Assembly: GCA_947561395.2 (NCBI GenBank)
Contig: OX387189.1
Span: 25,792,329-25,856,328, forward strand
Length of the DNA stretch: 64,000 nt
Direction of reading: 5' to 3'
Source: Buxus sempervirens
Taxonomy: Eukaryota > Streptophyta > Magnoliopsida > Buxales > Buxaceae
Under the pieces are notes generated by a model, which saw nothing but the letters and a program-made list of their open reading frames with translations, was not told the DNA's origin and searched no databases. Made by a program: the position numbers and the translations under genes. Below are positions 56,246-64,000 of this stretch, piece by piece (position 1 is the stretch's first letter; every line of letters starts with the position of its first letter).

Positions 56246-57449
56246 TAGCTCCCGTGGGGACCTCGGTCAAGGTCCATTTCTTCCAAGAGAAAGAAGATGA
56301 GGAGGTCAATGTCATCTCCAAGAAAAATGACTGTGCTACTGAGGAAATTAGCTCCTTTCTGAACCGGGTCTCCTCTCTTATGGCCCAAATAAACATTGCA
56401 AGGCCTCATTTGGTCTTTAATTGCAATTCCCCCACTTTTTCTCCATCCCAGCCAGCAAAAACTCCCGTGGTCATCCAATGTGACCCCACCACTGTATCCA
56501 TTACTTCTTCTATTCCAACAGCTCCTAAGCAGCTTCTACCTTTGGTGGTGAATGTTCCACCTATCTGTAATATTCAAAAACCAACTCCTACATCTTGGTC
56601 CAAACGCCAACCGCTGGTAATCCATGTCCCAAAACTCGCATATTCTAAGTCAGCTGTACCATGGAATTACAGCGGGGGAATGATAAAAAACCAAAACCAG
56701 GAAGAGGTGAACCTTATGACGAGGTCGGTGAGATGTGCGGGAGGAGAAGACAAAGAAAAAGAAACAGAAGTGGAGAGAGAGAAAAGAGAAACAGAAGAAA
56801 AAAGAAAAATGAAGGGAAAAACGAAAGTAAGAGAAGACATCCCCCAAGATGGAGGAAATGAGGCATCAGACCTCATAAAAATAATAAAGAAAAGCAAATT
56901 CAATATTGTCAAACAGTTGAATAAGGTCCCGGCCCAGATTTCAATTCTGGGACTTTTGTTGAATTCGGAAAAGCACAGGAATGCATTATTAAGGGTGCTC
57001 CAGAGTGCGCATGTGTCTCAGACTATTGATCCGGACCAACTAGGGAAAATGGTTGGTCAAATCTTGTCACACAATGTGATAAGTTTTTCTGAAGGTGAAA
57101 TAAGCCCGGTGGGTGCTACTATGTTGACCCTTTGCACATCACAGTGCTTTGTAAGGGCAGTATGGTGGCACGGCTTCTAATTGACAATGGGTCGGCTTTA
57201 AATGTTTGCCCATTAATCACTTTCGCCAAACTTGGTCTGGATCAATCAAAGATCAAGCAAAATGGGAGGATTGTGAGAGCTTTTGATAGCTCTAAGACAC
57301 ACTCCCTAGGGGAGATTGAACTGCCGGTCACCATTGGACCGAATATTTTCAACATCACATTTGAAGTGATGGATATTCCCGCAGCCTTCAATCTACTCCT
57401 AAGGCCGTGGATTCATTCGGCTAGGGCAATACCATCCACTCTCCACTAA
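56242..57449 (+). pseudogene. protease region of element B, frameshifted
   Basis: The 56242-57180 frame holds the long spacer and IVKQLNKVPAQISIL and TIDPDQLGKMVG. The 57132-57449 frame holds the active-site region LLIDNGSALNVCPLITF and VMDIPAAFNLL, ending at a TAA. Same order as in A, without an insertion. Confidence 0.82.
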
Positions 57450-57452
57450 AAG

Positions 57453-58235
57453 GTGAAATACATAAGAAGGCAAAGGGTGATAACTGTCCTAGCTGAAAAT
57501 TTAATACCTCCCATTGTGTCACCTGACGTACCCTTCATCAATGTGGATTTAACTGTCGACAAGATTGCGCTCCACTCGTTTCAATTTGGAACAGTCAATT
57601 TCATACCTGGAGGGTGTGAGAAAAAGGAGAAGATGACTACTGCTGAGAGAATGATAAAAAAGGTGATGGAGAAATATCACTTCCACCCAGGGAAAGGTCT
57701 AGGGATAAATTTGCAAGGAAGATTGGAGCCGATATGGGCAAAGAAGCTGGTCCCCAAAGTAGGGTTGGGATTTAAACCCAGAGGATGGAGAAGGATGAAG
57801 CAGGAAGAAGGAGAGAAAGCAGAGAAGAGAAGCAGAGGAAAGTTCCCTCATTTAAGGGAAAATTTTCCTAAACCCTCATATACGATCCAACTGTCTCCCA
57901 CCATGGATTAGTCCAAACCTCTGTACCTCAACATCAATCCATTCCAAAAGGCTTCTGTTCCAACCCTGCAACCCTATACCCCATCTCCTACAATTGAAAC
58001 AGTGGGTGGGCCTAGGCCACAACCAGAACAGCAAATGGACTTCTCTGAAGATATCAGGGCTTTCTTCACCATGACTGAGAGCGAAAGGACTGGTGACGAT
58101 AACGAGCTGCCATTCATTGATTGGGCAGTGGGGAAGATTCCAAATGAGGTTATATCTAGATTGAGCCCCGTGGCAGAAAAGGGCAGTACAACTCACCCGG
58201 TGATGATGGCATCGGATCCAGAGTTTGAGGAGTAG
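57453..58235 (+). pseudogene. G-patch-like segment and linker of element B
   Basis: HPGKGLGINLQGRLEPI and VGLGFKPRGWRRMK form a glycine-rich G-patch-like motif as in A (GLGKYKHGI, GFGLGFRP). A TAG at 57909 separates it from an acidic stretch to 58235. Confidence 0.6.
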
Positions 58236-58356
58236 GCTTTCCCCATTTCCCCCGCTCCTGAAAATGTATTTTGAACAACTGGGAGGAAACTCCCCTTACC
58301 TTTGAAGCAGCGTTTGTTTGGCAAACTGACGCGGCTTCCAAAAAAAAACTCCATTA

Positions 58357-59655
58357 GTGGAATGCCATTTCCCTGAAGGTTTTAATGAGCCTTCGTCTTC
58401 AAGGAAAGTTTTTGTAGGAGGCTTACAAAAAAACCAAAAATATTTTTCTATTTTTTCTAGAAAATTTAATTTTTTCAAAAAGGTCCAAACCACTTATGAA
58501 TCATATAAGCAAACAGAATTAGACCAGGTTGAATATGACTTCGATCTTGAACTCGACTTTGACCTCATGAGGATCAAAGAAGAGACTGAGGTCGAAGAAG
58601 AAGACCTTCCAAAAGAAATTGAATATCAATTGGAACGTCATGAAAAGGGGGTCCAAACTAATATTGAGAAGACCATCTCAATAAATCTTGAAACCGAAGA
58701 TGACCCAAAAATAGTGAAAATCGGGGCATGCCTGTCTGATGTGAAGCGTGATGAAATGACACGGTTCTTGGCAGACTATAAGGATGTGTTCGCTTGGTCG
58801 TATCGGGACATGCCAGGGTTGGACACTGACATGGTGGTGCACAAGTTGCCAATTTTGCTAAGGGTCAAGTCAATTAAGCAGAAGCTGAAAAGATTGAAAC
58901 CTGAATGGACCTTGAAGGTCAAGGATGAAGTGGTAAAACAATTTCAAGCAGGATTTTTGGCCGTCTCCACATACCCCGAGTGGCTCGCAAACATAGTGCC
59001 AGTACCAAAGAAAGACGGGAAAGTTAGAATGTGCGTGGACTACAGAGATCTAAACAAGGCTAGCCTAAAGGATGATTTTTCGCTTCCACACATCGACATC
59101 TTGGTGGACAACACTGCTGTACATAGCCTGTTCTCATTTATAGACGGCTTCTCTGGGTACAATCAGATCAAGATGGCTAAGGAAGATCAAGAGAAAACAG
59201 CTTTCATCACACCTTGGGGCACTTTCCACTATACTGTCATGTCATTTGGGCTCAAGAATGCTGGGGCAACATACCAGCGGGCCATGACAGCACTATTCCA
59301 TGACATGATCCATAAGGAGATGGAGGTCTATGTGGATGATATGACTGCCAAATCATGCAAAGAAAAGGACCACTTGATCAATCTAAAGAAGGTGTTTGAT
59401 CGACTCAGGAAGTACAGTCTACGGCTTAACCCGGCTAAATGCGTTTTTGGGGCTACATCAAGAAAGTTGCTGGGATTTATAGTGAGCAGAAGAGGAATTG
59501 AGATCGACCCAGCTAAACCCAATGCCATAATTGAAATGTCATCACCCAGAACGGAGAAGGTGGTTTGTGGTTTTCTTGGAAGGATTCAGTATATAAGCCG
59601 GTTTATAGCACAACTCAATGCTATCTGTGAACCAATTTTCAAGCTTCTAAGATAG
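58357..59655 (+). pseudogene. reverse transcriptase of element B
   Basis: 432 codons, open until TAG 59653. WLANIVPVPKKDGKVRMCVD, then YRDLNKA (absent in A), FSFIDGFSGYNQI, MSFGLKNAGATYQ, YVDDM and LLGFIVSRRGIEIDP. The N-terminal part is phenylalanine and lysine rich with no similarity to A. The RT core is well preserved, but the continuation into RNase H is stopped at 59653 and 59689. Confidence 0.87.
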
Positions 59656-60215
59656 GATAACCCGACGGTCTGGAATGAAGATTGCCAATAGGCTTTTGAT
59701 ACAATTAAGGAGTATTTACTGAATCCACCTGTGCTATTGCCACCAACTCCAGGAAGACCATTGATCCTGTACTTATCAGTGTTGGAAACATCGATGGGAT
59801 GTGTCTTGGGGCAGCATGATGAGACTGGTAGAAAGGAAAGGCAATTTACTATCTGAGTAAAAAATTCACAGAATATGAAGCCAAGTACTCACCGCTAGAA
59901 AAGAACTATTGTGCTCTAGTGTGGGCAACTCAAAGGCTAAGGCATTATTTCCTTAGTCACTCCACATTATTGATATCCCATATGGACCCTTTGAAGTACT
60001 TATTTAAGAAACCGGCACTAACTGGTAGAACGGCAAAGTGGCAGCTGTTACTATCCGAGTTTGACCTCACGTACATCACTCAGAAGGCGATTAAGGGTCA
60101 AGCCATTGCTGATCACTTGGTTGCACATCCTTTGCCAGAATACCAACCTTTGAAGACCAACTTTCCTGATGATGCAATTTTGTTTACTGAAGAGGAGGAA
60201 AGTGAAAGCTCTTAG
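59656..60215 (+). pseudogene. RNase H of element B
   Basis: PPTPGRPLILYLSV, a frame change near 59850, YYLSKKF and then 59919-60215: QRLRHYFLSHSTLLI, GRTAKWQLLLSEFDL and KGQAIADHLVAHPLPE. Stop at 60213. Confidence 0.8.
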
Positions 60216-60218
60216 CAG

Positions 60219-60600
60219 ATGTTCTTTGATGGGGCTACCAACATGAATGGAAATGGAGTGGGGGCAGTATTGGTCAAGCCAGACGGGTCACACATCCCAA
60301 TTGCAGTGAAGTTGAGATTCCAATGCACGAACAATATTAAAGAGTATGAAGCCTGCATAATTGGGTTGCAAGCCGCCTTAGACCATGAAGTGGAGGAACT
60401 TGACATATATGGAGATTCGAGTCTTATCATCTTCCAAACAACTGGTGAATGGAAAACTAGGGATCACAAATTGATCCCCTATCACCAGTATTTGGAAGAA
60501 ATAAGCACAAAATTTACTCGAATTTCCTTCAACTATACGCCAAGGGCCAAAAATTAGTTTGCAGATGCTTTAGCGACATTGGCTTCCATGGTCAACATGC
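60219..60600 (+). pseudogene. second (archaeal-type) RNase H of element B
   Basis: MFFDGATNMNGNGVGAVLV, KEYEACIIGLQAAL, IYGDSSLII, then TAG at 60555 and FADALATLASM. Equivalent to 36552-36920 in A. Confidence 0.82.
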
Positions 60601-61942
60601 CAGAAGGGGTAGACGTCAAGCCACTGGAAATTGAGGTCAGAGATGAGCCTGCATATTGTCTTGTTCTAGAGGGAGCACCAGAAGAGGAAGTACCATGGTT
60701 TCAAGACATCAAAAATTTCTTGAATGATCGGAGTCTGCCAAAAAATGCCACTTCTACTGAGAAATGGACAATACAGAGATTGATCGGTCAGTTCCTACTA
60801 AGTGGTGGACATTTGTACAAGAGATCACATAATGACATTCTACTCAGATGTGTTGCTAAGGCTGAGGCGGAAAGGTTGGTTGAGACTGTACATAGAGGAG
60901 TTTGTGTACCCCATATGAATAGGCACATGCTTGCAAAGAAGATTCTGAGGTTGGGATACTATTGATCGACAATGGAGCACGATTGATGTGTACATGTCAA
61001 GAGGTGTCATCAATGTCAAATATCCGCAGATAACAAGCATGCACCCCCAAGTGAGTTGCACAACATGACATCACCATGACCCTTCTCCATGTGGGGCATA
61101 GATGTCATCGGCATGATTTCCCCTAAGGCATCGAACGGGCATAGATTTATCCTAGTAGCAATTGACTATTTCACCAAGTGGGTAGAAGCGGCTTCATATA
61201 CGAATATCACAAGTAGCCATGTTCTTAAATTTTTAAGCACAACATTATTTGTCTCTATGGCCTGCCAAATGCCATAGTATCAGACAAGGCTTCGAATATT
61301 AAGAACAAGGATATGGAGAAGATGTGTGAGCAATTCCAGATTACCCATCACAAGTCCGCTCCGTACAGACCAAAGATGAATAGGGCAGTAGAAGCAGCAA
61401 ATAAGAATATAAAGAAAATCATTCAGAAGATGGTAGTGAGTTACAAAGATTGGCATGAAATGCTACCGCTTGCTTTACATGCCTATAGAACCTCAATCCG
61501 GACTTCAACTGGGGCAACCCCGTATTCCCTAGTCTATGGGATTGAAGCAGTTTTGCTAGTGGAAGTAGAAATCAAATCACTTAGAGTGCTCATGGAAGCT
61601 GAATTGGAAGAAGCTGAATGGATACATTCAAGACATGATCAACTCAATTTGATAGAAGAAAAGTGTTTGAAGGCGCTTTGTCATTGCCAATTGTACTAGA
61701 AGAGAATGGCTCGGGTCTACAATAAGATGGTGAAACCCAGAACTTTCCAAGAAGGAAACTTGGTGCTAAGGAAAATCTTACCATTTTTGGAAGATCCTCG
61801 CGGGAAGTTCAAGCCAAATTGGGAAGGTCCTTATGTCATCAAGAAGGTCTTATCAGGGGGTGCACTCATCTCGACAGAAATGGGTGGGAAGGATTTTCCT
61901 AAGCCAATTAACTCTGATGCAGTAAAAAGGTATTTTCCTTGA
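60579..61942 (+). pseudogene. integrase of element B
   Basis: Pieces 60579-60965 (VHRGVCVPHMNRHMLAKKIL, zinc-binding region), 61089-61277 (WGIDVIG, the first catalytic D, and ILVAIDYFTKWVEA), 61313-61699 (NRAVEAANKNIKK, the catalytic E, HAYRTSIRTSTGATPYSLVY) and 61706-61942 (RGKFKPNWEGPYVI, C-terminal domain). The second D region reads SDKASN instead of TDNAKN. Stops at 60963, 61079 and 61697 and a frame change near 61250 break it. Confidence 0.85.
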
Positions 61943-62255
61943 ATGAATATTACTAGGAAATGATTCGAGGCCATTTTTTCTTTATTTCCCTCAAATTTTA
62001 ATCCCTAGTCTAGCCAAGTCGAGCCGGTTCGTTTCATGGATAAACCTAAACTGGACTTACAATCTTATATTGGGGCAAAACAAATTGGGGTAAAAAGAAA
62101 AAAAAGAGAAAAAGAAAAGCTAAAAAACAAGGAATATTGGCAAATGAAAGCCAAAGGAAAAGGATACATTTTGGGGAAATGGGGCAAATTCATCATAACT
62201 GTAAGTCTGGTTGACCTATTTTCACCTTTAGAAAATTTTGAGCCTTTAATACATT
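61943..62255 (+). other. 3' noncoding region of element B, proximal part
   Basis: A lysine-rich open reading at 62036-62266 is an A-rich tract equivalent to the one at 38455-38520 in A. Not coding. Confidence 0.55.
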
Positions 62256-62400
62256 TTCTTTCATAAACCGAGCCTAGCCTTTGTTTCGTCCTATTCTTAA
62301 GCCCTTGGTGATTTTAGTATATTCATTCAAATGTTAGACTAAGATTGGTAATGACGGAATACAGAAGCCGGCCCTAGTGAAAACCGTAACTGGCGCTAGG
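62256..62400 (+). other. conserved noncoding block after integrase (element B)
   Basis: CTTTCATAAACC, GTTTCGTCCTATTCTTAAG, AATGACGGAATACAGA and CTAGTGAAAACC in the same order as 38646-38800 of A. Confidence 0.6.
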
Positions 62401-62821
62401 GGCAATATTGGCAAAAGAAAAAAAAAGGAATCAGAGGTTGAGTTGATCATGTTATCCAAGGGAAATCAGCACGAGTACTGAGACTGAGCAGATTGGGAAT
62501 AACGGGGGTCGAACATGGAGGAAAAGCCATTTGGGGATGATTCTAAAGGTTAAAGGACAAACGGATTTGATCTCTCCCTATTGCTTGGATTACCCCTTTC
62601 ATTATTCAACTTGATTTCAATTCTTTTAATTGTGTGTGATTAAATGTTTTGGACCAAAATTCAAAAAAATAATAAAATACAAAAAAAAGCAAAAAACTAT
62701 ATTCTGGCCAGTGATGATAAATCAAATACTTTTCATAAAACCTTTGTTTCTACAAGCATCTCAGAATTCTGAGGACAATAGTATAAAAACTTATTTTTGA
62801 ATAAAATCCTTTGTCTTTCCA
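62401..62821. other. noncoding spacer between the conserved block and the antisense ORF
   Basis: AT-rich with A runs near 62640-62700. Nothing recognised. The end of the antisense transcript would lie here. Confidence 0.5.
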
Positions 62822-64000
62822 CTATTGGAGTTTGCTTTGATACAAAGGTATGAAAAAACTATAAGTGCAGAAAAAAAAGAAAGGATAGTCTTTATCCCCT
62901 AGCCGCTCCTCAAGCTCCCGAATCCGAGCTACCTGAGCTGCAATAACCCCAGAAGCTCCCTTTACATCCAGATTGCTCAAAAAGGATATGACCTCATCTG
63001 AAAGTGCATGCCTGATCCTCATGCCTCTAAGGTTAGCTAAAGCATCCTGGTGCTTTTGCCGCAGTACTCAGACTTCGAAACGGCGAGCCTGCCTCTGCTC
63101 CTCGAATTGCTTTTCCATCGCAAGACGGCGGGATACCTGCTCTTCAAGTTACCTCTCCAGATCAAGACCTCGTATCCTAAGCTCCTGGGACTCTCGTACC
63201 CATATCTGCTGAAGTCGCTTATGGGATGCTTTTTTAGACTCCAAGATGTCTTCATAAGTGGGAGCCAAAACTGCAGGAGGATCCTCGGGTACTAGGGCTT
63301 GACTCTGAATCTGCTCCTTGATCCAAAAGAGGTAGTCCTTCACATGGGACTCTGAGAAGACTGGGCCCAGCATGAAACGAACATAGGACCACTCCCTCAT
63401 CAACCAAGCATTTAGCCTCATGGTAGTTGGTGAAAGTGGCCCAAGGTAGTCCTCATATCCACTTGGGATTATAATCCCCTGGGTCGCTCTGAACTGCCGA
63501 AGAACTCGCAAGGGGAGGTAGAGCACAGCATATCTCAGGCCTGCTAGAACCAAAAAATTACTATCTCTGAAACTGATCACTGTCTCTGCATTAGGTTGAT
63601 AAGTGCCAGGCCACCTAACTTGATCATCCTGGAGTGTAGCCAAGAAAGCAAACCAACCATGTTTGCCTCCTGCGATGTCAGGACACCCCTGGTTGCTCAT
63701 CAAGACCGGAACTTTCAGGCTTGGAAAGAAGTGTCGATTGATCTCCTCAAATTGACTCAGGTGGTCAAGTAACCAAAGCTGCAGAAGAGGAGAAATAGTT
63801 CAATATATTGTAAAGAAAAAAGGAAAAAGAAGAAAAAAAAAAGCAAAAGGAAAAAAAAGAGAAAGAAAAAAGGGGAATTTTACCTGCAGGATAGGGGCAC
63901 ATGACAGAAAGCGCTTCTTCTTCCTATGATAGTAGTCAATCAATGCCTGGTACATCCCTGCCAAAATCATAGGGGCCACTCTCTCCTGCTCCCTAACCTG
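62822..64000 (-). pseudogene. antisense extra ORF, homologue of Ogre ORF1, with intron; runs off the window
   Basis: On the minus strand, exon a (64000-63884) reads MILAGMYQALIDYY...RFLSCAPILQ. An intron 63883-63779 (GTAAAATTCC to TTTCTCCTCTTCTGCAG, 105 bp) removes at phase 0, and exon b (63778 down to 62822) continues LWLLDHLSQF, WPGTYQ, YLPLRVLRQF, VFSESHVKDYLFWI and a coiled-coil tail (ESQELRIRGLDLER, IRELEERLG). These align in order with ORF1 of element A: RFQGCAPLL, IWLQDHL, WWGTYN, YPIRVLRQF, FTESHFRDYEQWI. A has no intron at this point. Stops TAA (near 63149) and TGA (near 63068) break exon b. The protein function is unknown. It is probably transcribed from its own minus-strand promoter outside the window. 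An alternative is an inverted insertion of another Tat element. Confidence 0.8.
63779..63883 (-). other. predicted intron of the antisense ORF
   Basis: 105 bp, GT...AG, strongly T-rich with a C/T tract before CTGCAG. Splicing joins ILQ to LWLLDHL with no frame change, and the junction agrees with the uninterrupted A homologue (LLHIWLQDHL). Without splicing the frame would be lost. Confidence 0.75.

Larger units (their letters stand above)
49640..64000 (+). mobile_element. Tat/Ogre-lineage retrotransposon B, decayed, runs off the window
   Basis: 5' LTR of uncertain start ending at 51966 (CTCACA), primer site at 51969, long leader with 75-bp repeats, gag, protease, G-patch-like segment, RT, RNase H, second RNase H, integrase (to 61942), a conserved noncoding block, then an antisense extra ORF (62822-64000 and beyond). 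Coding parts have many stops and frame changes. The 3' LTR is not in the window. It belongs to the same LTR family as solo LTR J. If the antisense ORF belongs to B, its architecture differs from A, whose related ORF is sense and upstream of gag. Confidence 0.85.

Noticed and set aside
62822-64000. Start of a separate inverted Tat element instead of an antisense ORF of B
   Set aside because: Not fully excluded. I prefer the antisense ORF because it follows integrase and the conserved block without an LTR or primer site in between, and antisense extra ORFs at this position are known in Tat elements. Sequence beyond 64000 would decide.

Overview
The window is plant nuclear DNA (probably a eudicot, not identifiable further from sequence alone) made almost entirely of nested retrotransposons. 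I see no host protein gene, tRNA gene or CRISPR array. The diagnostic content is Ty3/gypsy elements of the Tat/Ogre lineage: primer binding sites TGGCGACTCCACTGGGGAC, a protease core IDNGSALN, a reverse transcriptase with YVDD, a second archaeal-type RNase H, an integrase without a chromodomain, and the extra ORF known from Tat elements. Chromovirus-like LTRs, one small 5S-containing TRIM (Cassandra type) and a broken L1-type LINE make up the rest.

Layout: 1-2119 AT-rich unassigned DNA; 2120-4146 LTR-like fragment; 4147-4788 Cassandra TRIM on the minus strand; 4819-8856 one long (about 4 kb) minus-strand LTR with its primer site and many internal tandem repeats; 9360-11092 LINE remnant on the minus strand; 11285-17379 solo Tat LTR G with a second solo Tat LTR H (11289-14181) inserted four bases inside its end; 17825-48855 a nest: LTR D holds solo LTR C (18287-44034) and solo Tat LTR E (45404-48497); C holds the complete 23-kb Ogre element A (20229-43214); A holds solo LTR J (31181-32987) inside its protease. 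Element B, a second and more decayed Tat element, runs from an undetermined start near 49.6 kb past the window end at 64000.

Six insertions have matching 5-bp target duplications that can be read directly: ctatg (G), gtgtg (H), taggg (C), ggttg (A), ctttg (J), gttat (E). The order of events is therefore D, then C and E; C, then A, then J; and G, then H.

In A the order is LTR, primer site, sense ORF1, two tandem arrays, gag, protease (split by J), G-patch-like segment, RT, RNase H, second RNase H, integrase, 3' noncoding region, LTR. B has gag to integrase in the same order but carries a homologue of ORF1 downstream of integrase in antisense orientation, interrupted by a phase-0 intron that A lacks. 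All seven Tat LTR leaders visible carry a 5' splice-site consensus at a fixed distance from the TATA box, and both gag genes are preceded by CAG/GTAC acceptor-like sites, suggesting that a leader intron removes primer site and tandem arrays from gag mRNA. Families A, G and B also carry repeated imperfect palindromes built on GTATCCGG...CCGGATAC near the TATA box. These three observations are the most interesting content of the window.
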